Of a DNA stretch of 64,000 nt, positions 17,497-26,518 are shown piece by piece (positions within the stretch are counted from its first letter, which is position 1; every line of letters begins with the position of its first letter). The stretch lies in contig CAYULU010000003.1 of the NCBI GenBank assembly GCA_964445745.1, positions 6,154 to 70,153 of the forward strand, given 5' to 3'. The notes beneath the pieces were generated by a model. That model was given only the letters and a program-made list of their open reading frames with translations. It made no database searches and was not told where the DNA came from. This DNA comes from UBA1443 sp964445745. Its GTDB lineage: Bacteria > Omnitrophota > Omnitrophia > Omnitrophales > Aquincolibacteriaceae. The position numbers and the translations under genes were made by a program.

Positions 17497-18081
17497 TTAG
17501 CGGGCGCTAACTTTTCCTTCTAACACCAGGTTAAGCGCTTCCGGATAAACGTTGTACTCGGTTTCATGGACTCGAGTTTCAAGCGTTTCAAGTGTGTCGC
17601 CGGAAAGAACCGGTACTTTTTTCTGGAGGATCACCGGCCCGGTATCCACTCCCGTATCGACAAAATGGACCGTCACACCCGTTTCTTTGACCTTGGAGTT
17701 CCACGCATCCCTGATGGCGTGGCCCCCGGGGAAATCCGGGAGAAATGCGGGGTGTATATTAATGAGACGGCCGTAATATTTTTGAACAAATCCTTCCGTC
17801 AGAATCCGCATAAAACCGCAGAGACAGACGAGATCAATCCTGTGCCGATCGAGACATTCAGACAAAGCTTCATCAAAAGATTCCCGGCTATTGTAATCCC
17901 CGTGAGGAATCACAACCGAAGGAACCCCAAACTCTAGAGCCCGAACCAGCGCTTTCACGTCTGGTTTGTTTGAAATCACAAGCACCGCTTCAGCCCCCCG
18001 GATTTCTCCCTTTTTAATTCGTTGAATCAAATTGGCCATATTCGATCCGTTTCCCGAAACAAGAAAAGCCAATCTTTTCAT
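17497..18081 (-). CDS. purN: Phosphoribosylglycinamide formyltransferase
   Basis: Third step of purine synthesis: transfers formyl from 10-formyltetrahydrofolate to GAR. About 194 residues: LAFLVSGNGSNMANLI for phosphate binding, the catalytic region INIHPAFLPDFPGGHAIRDA, and VDTGVDTGPVI. Two ATGs lie six bases apart (18087 and 18081). The AAGGTGA site is correctly spaced only for the second, which was used. It is downstream of rsmI with a 40-base gap. Confidence 0.95.
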   Translation of the reverse strand: MKRLAFLVSGNGSNMANLIQRIKKGEIRGAEAVLVISNKPDVKALVRALEFGVPSVVIPHGDYNSRESFDEALSECLDRHRIDLVCLCGFMRILTEGFVQKYYGRLINIHPAFLPDFPGGHAIRDAWNSKVKETGVTVHFVDTGVDTGPVILQKKVPVLSGDTLETLETRVHETEYNVYPEALNLVLEGKVSAR

Positions 18082-18120
18082 ATTCATTCACCTTTTTAAA
18101 GATTCATAAGACATCCGATG

Positions 18121-18813
18121 CTAGGACTCGGAAAGCACACGCTTGCGGTTTTTCCCTCCGACAAGAATGACCACTTCTCCTTTGCGAGGCCGACTCTCAA
18201 CGTCCCGAACAAGTGCGGACAAACGTCCACGCAACCGTTCTTCAAATTTTTTAGTCATTTCGCGCGCAAGCACCGCCTCCCGATCTCCCAAAACTTCAAA
18301 CATATCCCGGAGCGCCGAAGGGAGCCGATACGGCGATTCAAAAAAGATAAGCGTCTCTTCCCGATCCGCAACTTCAGCAAGTCGTTTCTTTCGGCTAGCA
18401 CTTTTATTCGGTAAAAAACCAAGGAACGAAAACTCATCCACCGCAAGCCCACTGACCACCAACGCCGTCACTACGGCTGAAGGTCCCGGCAAAACCTCAA
18501 ACGGCACACCTTCGCGAATTGCCTCTCGAACCAGGGTGAACCCGGGATCCGAAACCGACGGCATTCCACCATCCGTCACAACTGCCACGCGCTTTCCCTG
18601 CCGAACTTGCGCAAGGATTTCATGGACACGGATTTCAGGACTGTGCTCATGATAGCTGAGAAACTGCTTCTCCGGGATCTCATAATGCTTCAGAATTTTG
18701 ACCGTCTCACGCGTGTCTTCGCAGGCGACAAAATCCGCCGCCCTCAAAACCTCAAGGGCCCGAATCGTAATATCACCAAGGTTCCCGATGGGAGTCGCAA
18801 CAAAACTCAACAT
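18121..18813 (-). CDS. rsmI: 16S rRNA 2'-O-methyltransferase RsmI
   Basis: SAM-dependent methylation of the ribose of C1402 in 16S rRNA. The 230 residues start with the tetrapyrrole-methylase-like signature LSFVATPIGNLGDITIRALE, then ACEDTRET, VTDGGMPSVSDPG and LPGPSAVVTALVVSG. The length is somewhat short because the C-terminal extension found in longer members is missing. It lies between a polyprenyl synthase and purN. Confidence 0.94.
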   Translation of the reverse strand: MLSFVATPIGNLGDITIRALEVLRAADFVACEDTRETVKILKHYEIPEKQFLSYHEHSPEIRVHEILAQVRQGKRVAVVTDGGMPSVSDPGFTLVREAIREGVPFEVLPGPSAVVTALVVSGLAVDEFSFLGFLPNKSASRKKRLAEVADREETLIFFESPYRLPSALRDMFEVLGDREAVLAREMTKKFEERLRGRLSALVRDVESRPRKGEVVILVGGKNRKRVLSES

Positions 18814-18856
18814 ATCAAAAGATCCGACATTTCGTAAGCACTTGAGTCTTCATCGC

Positions 18857-19864
18857 TTACCGTTCTCTTTGGATCACGTAATCTGCCAGTTCAAAAAGAC
18901 TATTTTTGAATTCGGATTCCGGGAATGGCGCTAACGCCTGTTTTGCCTGATGAATAAAATCCCGGGCTTTTTCCAACGAATAAGTCAGCGCTCCGCTTTT
19001 CCGGAGAAGCTCCTTCAACATGGGAAAACGCTTCGCGTGATTACGCGCATGCAGAATACGGACGACCTTGTCGCGATCTGAAGAAGCAAGACAGTGGATC
19101 ACAGGTAACGTATAGACCCCTTCTTCAAGATCCGCACCGAGTGTTTTCCCAAACTCACTTTCCCGACCCGTAAAATCCAGATAATCATCGATAATCTGGA
19201 AGGCCATCCCGAACGCATACCCGTACCTACCAAGGGCATCCACTCGCGTTTCATCCACTCCCCAGATAAGCGCCCCGGTTTGTAACGAGCAGGCAAGTAG
19301 GGAAGCAGTTTTTTTTCCCAAAATTTCAAAGTGGGTTGATTCGCTCAAATTAATATTATTCTTTTCACTCAACTCCTGAACTTCCCCCTCACAAATCTCG
19401 CTGGCCGTTTTCAAAAAAAGCGGAATGATTCGTTCGTTCCCGTAGCGAAAGATCGTAACAATGGCCTTGTCATGGAAAAAATCACCGGCCAAAACTGCCA
19501 TCTGAGGCCCCCACTTCACATGGAGCGATGGTAGCCCTCTCCGAATCGGGGCGGAATCAATAATGTCATCGTGGATCAGCGTGGCAGCATGAAAAATCTC
19601 GGTCGCGGCAGCAAGATGGACCTCCGAGGTCTCCTGACGTTCAGAAACCACTTCGGCTACCGGCGCCAAAGAACGGGCCATTCCTCCGCCTAAAAATACC
19701 AGCGCCGGGCGGAGCAATTTTCCGTGCTTGGAAAAAAAATACTGCACCACGTCTTCAATTTGCCGGCTCGGAGTACGGAGCGTTTCTTTGATCACCGCAG
19801 GAACCCGCTGAAGCCCCGCCGTGATCGGCGCATAAGTTGTTTCCAGGGTCAAGGTGGTTTTCAT
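18857..19864 (-). CDS. Trans-polyprenyl diphosphate synthase
   Basis: Makes a long-chain prenyl diphosphate, most likely the side chain of a quinone. The 335 residues show the first aspartate-rich motif LIHDDIIDSAPIRRG (DDIID at 99-103) and the second, IIDDYLDF (226-230), with HGKLLRPALV upstream. It resembles octaprenyl/heptaprenyl synthases (IspB, HepT) more than farnesyl synthases, because the first motif is DDxxD without the short-chain insert. Product length cannot be read from the sequence. No other quinone genes are nearby. Confidence 0.9.
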   Translation of the reverse strand: MKTTLTLETTYAPITAGLQRVPAVIKETLRTPSRQIEDVVQYFFSKHGKLLRPALVFLGGGMARSLAPVAEVVSERQETSEVHLAAATEIFHAATLIHDDIIDSAPIRRGLPSLHVKWGPQMAVLAGDFFHDKAIVTIFRYGNERIIPLFLKTASEICEGEVQELSEKNNINLSESTHFEILGKKTASLLACSLQTGALIWGVDETRVDALGRYGYAFGMAFQIIDDYLDFTGRESEFGKTLGADLEEGVYTLPVIHCLASSDRDKVVRILHARNHAKRFPMLKELLRKSGALTYSLEKARDFIHQAKQALAPFPESEFKNSLFELADYVIQRER

Positions 19865-19904
19865 AGTCCGGGTATTATAACGGAAAAAGGAAATCTATCC
19901 CCTG

Positions 19905-20783
19905 CTATTTCAAGGCCTCGGCCAGCTTTCTGAACTGCCCTGTGGCAAGTTCTTCTCCCCGCGCATTCAAAGCAAAACCGAGCTGGGCAAAAACCGATTC
20001 AAGTTCCGCTCGATTTTTTTTCGGTTTCCAATACTTCAGAAGAAGTACTAAAAGGGTTTTCCGCCGCTCGCTAAAAGCAATCCGGATTATTTCAGGTAAA
20101 GATTCATCCTCCGTCAAGCCTTCGTCCGGGGCAAATATGTATCGAATCACCCTCGATGTAACCTCGGGTGCGGGAAGAAAACATTTCGGGGAGACATCAA
20201 ATAGAGTCTCAGTGCTTCCAAAAATCGAGGCAGAAACACTCAGGCGGCCGTAATCCGGGGTTCTGGGCCTTGCCGTCATCCTCGCTGCCACTTCTTTCTG
20301 GAGCATCAGAACGGCAGAATGAAAACAGACTCGATGTGCAATCAAATGGAAAAGGATGGGGGTTGAGATGTAATAGGGAAGGTTGCTGACCACTTTTAAC
20401 CCGGGCTTCGCTGACAGCATCCTTTCCCTGAACCCGCGGGGAGCCTCGGGCTCCAACTCCCTGATCATCTCGGACAAATCACACTCGAGAATATCCCGGT
20501 TAATAATCAACAGTTGTCCAGGAAATGCTGGAACAATTTCATTTTGAAGAATTTCAACAAACCTTGTGTCTTTTTCTATCGCCAATACCGGATGCCCACG
20601 TGACAATAATTCGACAGTCAAGGAACCCAACCCTGGCCCAATTTCAAGAACCGGTTCTGCTTTGTCAAGCCCAAGACCATCCACAATCTTCCGCACCATA
20701 TTCGGGTCCATCAAGAGATGCTGGCCGAGATGCCCGCGAACCCGAATATGATATTTTTTAAGAAGTTCCACCTGACTTAGCAT
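19905..20783 (-). CDS. rsmA: 16S rRNA dimethyladenosine transferase RsmA/KsgA
   Basis: Dimethylates A1518 and A1519 of 16S rRNA late in small-subunit assembly. From the ATG at 20781-20783 the protein is 292 residues: LGQHLLMDPNMVRKIVDGL, the SAM motif VLEIGPGLGSLTVELL, IEKD, and the catalytic NLPYYISTPI. An in-frame extension of 61 residues (to 20966) would overlap pdxA by over 130 bases and is not family-like. The chosen ATG has GGAGAAGG just upstream. Confidence 0.94.
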   Translation of the reverse strand: MLSQVELLKKYHIRVRGHLGQHLLMDPNMVRKIVDGLGLDKAEPVLEIGPGLGSLTVELLSRGHPVLAIEKDTRFVEILQNEIVPAFPGQLLIINRDILECDLSEMIRELEPEAPRGFRERMLSAKPGLKVVSNLPYYISTPILFHLIAHRVCFHSAVLMLQKEVAARMTARPRTPDYGRLSVSASIFGSTETLFDVSPKCFLPAPEVTSRVIRYIFAPDEGLTEDESLPEIIRIAFSERRKTLLVLLLKYWKPKKNRAELESVFAQLGFALNARGEELATGQFRKLAEALK

Positions 20784-20832
20784 CGGGAGGCCTTCTCCCA
20801 CCGGGTCATTTGACAATAGCGAATCATGACCA

Positions 20833-21852
20833 TCAGCTTCTATTGAGAACCAGGGTTTCAGCAAGTCTGAGTGCAGCCACCATTGAGGAAGGGTCCGCTT
20901 TCCCTTGGTATGCAATATCATAAGCCGTTCCGTGATCCGGAGAAGTTCGAACATAGGGAAGACCAAGGGTCATATTCACACCGTCATGAAAATGGACCAT
21001 TTTGAAAGGCCCTAACGCCTGGTCATGGTACATGGCAATCAGAGCATCAAACGCACCGCACCGAGCAGAATAAAAAATCTGATCGGCAGGGTAGGGCCCC
21101 GACACAAGCATTCCTTTTCTTTGGGCACGCCTAATTGCGGGGCTAATAATAGTAGCCTCTTCCCCACCGCCACATTCTTTCCCGTGTGGATTAAAGGCAC
21201 AAACCGCAATTTTAGGATTTTTTATTTTAAAATCCTTTTTAAGCGCACCCGCCGTCAAAATAATTTTTTCGAAAATAAGCTCCGATGAAAGGAGACGGCT
21301 CACTCTTTTAAGCGGAACATGAATAGTCACAAGAGTCAATTTCAGGCTAGGACCGACGAACATCATCGCATAATGTTTTGCGGCGGTCGCTTGAGCAAAA
21401 AATTCCGTGTGTCCGATAAATCCTTTTTGGGCTAATCGGGCAGAGGCCTTGTTGATCGGGGCAGTCACAATCGCCCGGAAGACCCCTTCCTTCGCAAGGT
21501 CAGAGGCAATTGAAATGGCGCGGATTGCCATTTGACCATTGGCGACGGTTTCCTGTGATCTATCAAATTTCGCATCCCCAATATCCCAAAAATAAACCCT
21601 CCCCTTTTGTAAAACATGACCATCGGAAGGAAATCTTTTGAAGGAAAAATCAAGGCCCGTTTTTTTGTTGAGAAAGGAAAAAACTGCTTGGGAGCCAATC
21701 ACTACATACCGGCATCGGGGGTTACGCTTGAGCCGATTCAGACACTTCACAACCACTTCCGGACCAATCCCGCCCGGATCCCCCATCGTAATGGCAATAA
21801 CCGGTGCTCGAACCGTAGTCGCCGGATGACGCAAAAGCTGATTTTTCGTCAT
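20833..21852 (-). CDS. pdxA: 4-hydroxythreonine-4-phosphate dehydrogenase PdxA
   Basis: NAD-dependent step of the DXP-dependent pyridoxal phosphate pathway. Conserved parts are ITMGDPGGIGPEV near the N-terminus, the metal-ligand GHTEFFAQ, CAFNPHGKECGGGEE and MYHDQALGPFKMV. Two starts are possible. The ATG at 21876 has no ribosome site, while the ATG at 21852 has AAGGAGG spaced eight bases upstream; the latter was chosen (339 residues). It follows the SurA-like gene with at most 30 bases between them. An adjacent surA-pdxA-rsmA order is also known in enterobacteria. Confidence 0.93.
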   Translation of the reverse strand: MTKNQLLRHPATTVRAPVIAITMGDPGGIGPEVVVKCLNRLKRNPRCRYVVIGSQAVFSFLNKKTGLDFSFKRFPSDGHVLQKGRVYFWDIGDAKFDRSQETVANGQMAIRAISIASDLAKEGVFRAIVTAPINKASARLAQKGFIGHTEFFAQATAAKHYAMMFVGPSLKLTLVTIHVPLKRVSRLLSSELIFEKIILTAGALKKDFKIKNPKIAVCAFNPHGKECGGGEEATIISPAIRRAQRKGMLVSGPYPADQIFYSARCGAFDALIAMYHDQALGPFKMVHFHDGVNMTLGLPYVRTSPDHGTAYDIAYQGKADPSSMVAALRLAETLVLNRS

Positions 21853-21882
21853 CCCCGTCCCTCCTTCATCCGTCATCCGGTT

Positions 21883-22851
21883 TCAGCGTATTGAGATATA
21901 GGCCGCTCGCTTCAACTGTTCCGTCCATTCTTTGAAGCGCTCATTACTTTTGGCCTGAAAAAGATACCCGGAAATCTGTTCCCTCGATTCCCCAAATGTC
22001 ACTTGGCGGGCGTCTTCCTTTTCTTCAACGCGAAAAATGTGAAATCCAATGGGGGATTCGACAATACCTGTCAACTGCCCCTGAGGAGTGGAAAAAATCG
22101 CTTCATCCACCGATTCGATCATCGAACCTTTCTCGATCCAGTCCGCCGGTTTTTCTTCCCGGGCTCTAGAATCCTCAGAATATTCCCTGACCAAATCGTC
22201 AAAATTTTCTCCTTGTTTTATCTTTAAATAAAATGATTTAATTTTGTCTTTGGCCGGCTCATCCATCGTCCCTTGTTCCCGAGATGCGGCGCTTTTCTTG
22301 ACCGTAAGAGACTTGATCTTAACGCGAGCAATCCGCTGAAACTTTTCAGGATTTTCTTTATAAAAGCTTTCAATCTCTGCGGGCGAAACCACAACACGGG
22401 AACGAATTTGAATATCCTGAAGCCTCCGGATCATCAGCTGCTTTTTAACTTTCTCCCGGAGGACTTTCATCGTCATCCCCTCCCTCTCCAGCATGCTATT
22501 AATTTCATCGTACCCTTCCATCCTCTTGCCAAGGTCTTCCAGTTCGCGATCAATCTCATCTTCCGTAATCACAATCTTCTGTGCCACCGCTTCCTGGTAA
22601 ACGAGACGGTCTTCAATCAGTTGATTTAAAATCTTCTGACGCGCCTCTTTTACAAAATTGACAAGCTCCTCCCCGCTGTATTGTTCTTTATAATCTTCGT
22701 AAAGAGGCCGCAAAATCGAGTCCAGTTCGGATTGGGTAATAATCTCGTCATTCACCACCGCAATCACCCGATCAAGAAGCTCTTCCTGGGCATCACCCAA
22801 CGGAATCCCGAGGGAAGCAAACAAACATAGGATCAACAGAAACTTTTTCAT
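21883..22851 (-). CDS. surA: SurA-like periplasmic peptidyl-prolyl isomerase
   Basis: A periplasmic folding factor for outer-membrane proteins. From the ATG at 22849-22851 it is 322 residues: signal peptide (1-20, MKKFLLILCLFASLGIPLGD), a SurA N-terminal chaperone domain (about 25-155, DRVIAVVNDEIITQSELD), and one parvulin domain (about 165-290, with EYSEDSRA and GFHIFRVE). E. coli SurA has two parvulin domains, so this is the one-domain form common outside the gamma-proteobacteria. It supports a cell with an outer membrane. The position before pdxA and rsmA matches the E. coli order. Confidence 0.9.
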   Translation of the reverse strand: MKKFLLILCLFASLGIPLGDAQEELLDRVIAVVNDEIITQSELDSILRPLYEDYKEQYSGEELVNFVKEARQKILNQLIEDRLVYQEAVAQKIVITEDEIDRELEDLGKRMEGYDEINSMLEREGMTMKVLREKVKKQLMIRRLQDIQIRSRVVVSPAEIESFYKENPEKFQRIARVKIKSLTVKKSAASREQGTMDEPAKDKIKSFYLKIKQGENFDDLVREYSEDSRAREEKPADWIEKGSMIESVDEAIFSTPQGQLTGIVESPIGFHIFRVEEKEDARQVTFGESREQISGYLFQAKSNERFKEWTEQLKRAAYISIR

Positions 22852-22925
22852 AGTGTGCTCATTATACAATAGTTCAGGGGCCGTTCCTAGTAAGCGCGAA
22901 ATTCATTTTTAAAGTTGCTTTTCAC

Positions 22926-24842
22926 TTAAGAAGGCTGAGGTTCTGGTGCTGAGTTGCCGGATCTATGTTCTTCCACCACCTTTTTAAGCATTCTGCAGTA
23001 AAGGTCGAACCCAACGGCATGGATAAATCCGCTTTGTTCATGCCCGAGTAAATTCCCGGCGCCCCGTATTTCAAGATCCTCCATGGCGATTTTAAATCCC
23101 GAGCCAAGCTCAATAAATCGCTCTATCGCGGCAAGTCGTTTTTCCGCATCTAGTGTCATCGCCCAGCCACGGGGGGTCAGGAAATAAGCATAGGCCTGTC
23201 GCATTTCCTTGAATCGTCCTACCCTGCCGCGAAGCTGGTATAAATCTGCCAGCCCAAAGCAGTCCGCACGATTGACGATCAAAGTATTCGCATTGGGAAT
23301 ATCAATCCCGGACTCGATGATGTTGGTCGAAATTAAACAGTGGATCGATCCTTTCATAAATTGTTTCATCACTTTTTCCAGCATTTCAACCGGCATCTGC
23401 CCATGGGCAACCCCAAATCGAACGTTCGGCAAAATTTTCCCGAGTTTTTCGTGCAATTTTTCGATGTTGTCAACACGATTATGTACAAAATAAACCTGTC
23501 CCCCCCGCTCCACTTCCCGTTCAATCGCCTGCCGAATCACCAAATCGTGAGACTCCATGACAAACGTCTTGATGGGAAGCCTGTTCCGGGGAGGGGTATC
23601 GATGACCGACATATCACGAACACCGAGAAGCGCCATGTGAAGCGTCCTCGGGATAGGGGTTGCGGTAAGCGTCAGCACATCAATTTGCGAACGCATTTTT
23701 TTAAGAGCTTCCTTGTGGCGAACTCCGAATCTCTGTTCTTCATCAATCACCACGAGCCCAAGTTCTTTGAAGTCAATGTCCCTAGACAAAAGCCGGTGGG
23801 TGCCAATCACAATATCAGTCGCACCCGTTTTAAGAGAGCGAACCACAGCCTTCTGCTCCGCAGGGCTTTGAAACCTCGAAAGAAGCTCTACGGTCACGGG
23901 AAATGTTTTAACCCGATTTTTAAGCAGAATGTAGTGTTGTTCCGCAAGAATAGTGGTCGGGACAAGAAACGCAACCTGCTTTCCGCCCGTAACTGCCTTA
24001 AACGCAGCGCGAATCGCGACCTCAGTTTTTCCGTATCCCACATCCCCACAAAGAAGCCGGTCCATCGGCCTTGAGGATTCCATATCACGTTTCACCTCCT
24101 CGATGGCCCGCTTCTGGCCCTCGGTCTCATCAAACGGGAATTCATCCTCAAAGGTGTTTTGCCAGTCATGATCCCTGGGAAACGCGAAGCCTTGTTGCAC
24201 GCTCCGGCACGCCTGAAGCTCGAGAAGTTCGCCCGCAACCTTGTGGAGTGCATTGCGAGTACGCTGTTTGATCCGCTCCCATTCTTTGGTGTTCAGCCGG
24301 GTGAGTTTAGGAGCCGCCGAGGACCCGCCAATATAGCGCTCGATCGGTTCTTTCATGGAAAGATAAAGGATCTCGCCCTCAGCGTACTCAATCGCAAAAC
24401 ATCGTTCTTTTTTTCCTTCCAGTCGGATCATTTTGCTTCCGAGAAATCTTCCGATCCCGTAATGGAAGTGCACGACAAAATCACCTCGCTGAAGCTCGCC
24501 CGTTCCGGTGACAGGCTCAAAAGCTCCAAACCTTTCCTCCAGTCTCCGCACCTTCCGCCCGTAGTGTCCCGACAATGGGATCAGAAAAACTTCCTCAAAA
24601 AGGGTAAAACTTTTACCTTCTGATGGAGAAAAGTCACGGATTTGGTGGAGGGTATTTCCTCGGAAGTCAAGGCGCACAGGCATCCGGTAAGTCACCGGAT
24701 AAACATCAACCGTTCCTCCCCGGATAGAATATTCTCCCGGAAGTTCCACAAGACTTTTGCGGACATAGTGAAGCTCCTGGAGGGTTGATTCCAGATCCTC
24801 AAATCGGATCGTTTCGCCTGTCTTAAAATGTTTAATGTTCAT
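22926..24842 (-). CDS. mfd: Short Mfd (transcription-repair coupling factor) lacking both ends
   Basis: Mfd removes stalled RNA polymerase and recruits UvrA. This 638-residue version keeps part of the UvrB-like module (1-90, GEYSIRGGTVDVYP), the CarD-like RNA-polymerase interaction domain (115-180, DFVVHFHYGIGRF), and the full translocase: Walker A GDVGYGKT at 266-273, DEEQ at 367-370, TATPIPRT, QLRGRVGR at 536-543, and the TRG-like region through 620. Absent are the N-terminal UvrB-like domain 1a, the D1b and D3 parts, and the whole C-terminal D7 domain. Stop codons upstream and only 74 bases before surA show that the missing parts are not adjacent. ATG 24842 has no clear ribosome site. Confidence 0.88.
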   Translation of the reverse strand: MNIKHFKTGETIRFEDLESTLQELHYVRKSLVELPGEYSIRGGTVDVYPVTYRMPVRLDFRGNTLHQIRDFSPSEGKSFTLFEEVFLIPLSGHYGRKVRRLEERFGAFEPVTGTGELQRGDFVVHFHYGIGRFLGSKMIRLEGKKERCFAIEYAEGEILYLSMKEPIERYIGGSSAAPKLTRLNTKEWERIKQRTRNALHKVAGELLELQACRSVQQGFAFPRDHDWQNTFEDEFPFDETEGQKRAIEEVKRDMESSRPMDRLLCGDVGYGKTEVAIRAAFKAVTGGKQVAFLVPTTILAEQHYILLKNRVKTFPVTVELLSRFQSPAEQKAVVRSLKTGATDIVIGTHRLLSRDIDFKELGLVVIDEEQRFGVRHKEALKKMRSQIDVLTLTATPIPRTLHMALLGVRDMSVIDTPPRNRLPIKTFVMESHDLVIRQAIEREVERGGQVYFVHNRVDNIEKLHEKLGKILPNVRFGVAHGQMPVEMLEKVMKQFMKGSIHCLISTNIIESGIDIPNANTLIVNRADCFGLADLYQLRGRVGRFKEMRQAYAYFLTPRGWAMTLDAEKRLAAIERFIELGSGFKIAMEDLEIRGAGNLLGHEQSGFIHAVGFDLYCRMLKKVVEEHRSGNSAPEPQPS

Positions 24843-25285
24843 TTTTTAATGTGGACACGTTTTTTAAAAACCGTTACTCCTGATGCAATCCCGTCAAAAA
24901 AGGCCACTTTTTCCATTGATATCTTTCGGCAAAATCTCAAGGCGACCTGATTGGACCTGATATTCACTTTTGATTCACATAAAGCAACGCTGATGAATCG
25001 CGCCTTGCGCCAGAGGATGCGGTTTTCTCATAAGCAGGATTATAGAACAGCTCCCAGAGAGCGGCACATGTTTTTCAGTTTTCTGTCAGTTTTCAGCTGT
25101 CACAAAAGTCGCAACTGCATGGGGCATTTTATGGTAAATCAATTTTTCGGGGGAAATTTAAAAAATATGCGCTGGCAGGCAAATCGGCCAAACAACAATT
25201 CAAGCAGAACCACTCTTTTTGCTCCGTTTTTCGGCCACGGATCAACTCACTCAGTTCTAAAAAACCACTCTTTTAGAAATGAGGC
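24843..25285. other. 443-base gap between aminotransferase and mfd
   Basis: No convincing gene. On the minus strand there is a perfect TATAAT (25044-25039) without a matching -35 box. A 25-codon reading frame starting ATGGAAAAAGTGGCC, near 24916, has a TGA that overlaps the mfd ATG (ATGA). The frame could be a leader or chance. Repeats: AACCACTCTTTT occurs at 25208-25219 and 25263-25274, and an imperfect tandem copy of CAGTTTTC lies at 25076-25100. None of the three minus-strand frames contains sequence resembling the missing Mfd N-terminus. Confidence 0.5.
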
Positions 25286-26458
25286 TTAACCTTTTTGCTT
25301 AAAATAGTTAGCCATGCGCTCTACGGCGGAATAAATCTCTTTCTCAGAAGTGGCATAACTTAAGCGGATGTGCTCGGCACTACCAAAAGGTTCTCCGGGA
25401 ATCACGGCAACATGAGCTTCTTCAAGAAGCCGCTTGGAAACTTCAAACGCAGAAAGACCTGTTTTTTTAATATTCACAAAAAGGTAGAAGGCCCCGCCGG
25501 GTTTTGTCGTCGTAAAACAGTCGATTTTTTCTAAGAGCGACAGGAAAAGGTCACGTCGTTTTTCAAACACCGCTTTCATCTTCCTGGCCTCCGCTTCACC
25601 GTGATCGAGCGCCGCCACACCGCCTGCCTGGGTGAAAGAAACGGGGTTCGAAGTCGAATGACTTTGGATACTTTCTACTGCTTTGGCAAGAGCTTTGTCT
25701 GGGCAAGCCGCATAGCCCAGCCGCCACCCCGTCATGGCATAGGCCTTGCTATGGCCGTTGACGACGATTGTACGCTTTGCGATCTCAGAATCAAGTTGCG
25801 CGATCGACCAGTGCTTCTGTCCATCAAAAATAAGTTTTTCATAAATCTCATCACTTAAAATCAGAAGTTGGGGATACTTTTTTATCACCTGGATAAGCGC
25901 CAGCAACTCCTCTTTGGAATAAACAGCCCCCGTAGGATTAGACGGCGAATTAAGGATCAGCACCTTTGATTTCGGCGTCATGGCCTTTTCAAGCATGGAC
26001 GGAGTAATCTTAAATCCCGTCGATTCGCAGGTCGGTAAAAAAACACTGACACCGCCGATCACGGTCACCATCTCCGGATAACTGAGCCAGTACGGAGAAG
26101 GGATTAACACTTCATCCTCCGGGTTCAAAAGGGCAAAAAGGACATTAAAAATCGCATGCTTCGCACCCGTCCCCACCACAATCTGATCGGGCGAAAAATC
26201 CAGCCCTTGGTCGCGTTTCAGCTTCCGGCATATGGATTGGCGAAGCTCGAGAGTTCCGGAAACAGGGGTATACTTGGTCTGCCCTTTCCTGAGGGCATCC
26301 ACAGCAGAGTCTTTAATAAAATCGGGCGTGTCAAAATCAGGTTCTCCCGCTGACAACGAAATCACATCGATCCCTTGAGATTTCATTTCTTTGGCTTTCG
26401 CCGCAATCGCAAGCGTGGCCGAGGGTTTCACTGCCAAGATTTTTGTCGAAAGTTCCAT
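25286..26458 (-). CDS. aspC: Class I/II aminotransferase, aspartate aminotransferase-like
   Basis: A pyridoxal-phosphate enzyme of subgroup I-gamma type, probably acting on aspartate and 2-oxoglutarate. The 390 residues carry LSAGEPDFDTPDFI at the N-terminus, the substrate-pocket NSPSNPTGAVYS, LSDEIYEKLIF, and the Schiff-base Lys in NGHSKAYAMTGWRLGY; the C-terminal RLSYAT holds the carboxylate-binding Arg. The signatures fit aspartate/prephenate aminotransferases; prephenate or alanine activity cannot be excluded. AGGGGGAG precedes the ATG. It follows rplQ by about 130 bases across a large hairpin. Confidence 0.88.
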   Translation of the reverse strand: MELSTKILAVKPSATLAIAAKAKEMKSQGIDVISLSAGEPDFDTPDFIKDSAVDALRKGQTKYTPVSGTLELRQSICRKLKRDQGLDFSPDQIVVGTGAKHAIFNVLFALLNPEDEVLIPSPYWLSYPEMVTVIGGVSVFLPTCESTGFKITPSMLEKAMTPKSKVLILNSPSNPTGAVYSKEELLALIQVIKKYPQLLILSDEIYEKLIFDGQKHWSIAQLDSEIAKRTIVVNGHSKAYAMTGWRLGYAACPDKALAKAVESIQSHSTSNPVSFTQAGGVAALDHGEAEARKMKAVFEKRRDLFLSLLEKIDCFTTTKPGGAFYLFVNIKKTGLSAFEVSKRLLEEAHVAVIPGEPFGSAEHIRLSYATSEKEIYSAVERMANYFKQKG

Positions 26459-26518
26459 CGGGCTCCCCCTGTATTATTATAAAACGTGAATGAGGACTTA
26501 TTTCCGGCCGGATAGCAC

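Noticed and set aside
20784..20966. A 61-residue N-terminal extension of RsmA
   Set aside because: It overlaps pdxA by more than 130 bases and has no family similarity; the internal ATG at 20783 has a ribosome site and gives normal length.
24951..25289. A 112-codon plus-strand open frame in the mfd-aminotransferase gap
   Set aside because: No ribosome site, no recognisable domain, an amino-acid mix rich in Phe, His, Asn and Arg typical of antisense or noncoding DNA, and it runs into the aminotransferase 3' end.
26476..26481. TATAAT just before the aminotransferase gene as its promoter
   Set aside because: No -35-like sequence at 16-18 bases and the start point would be about ten bases before the ATG; kept only as a note.
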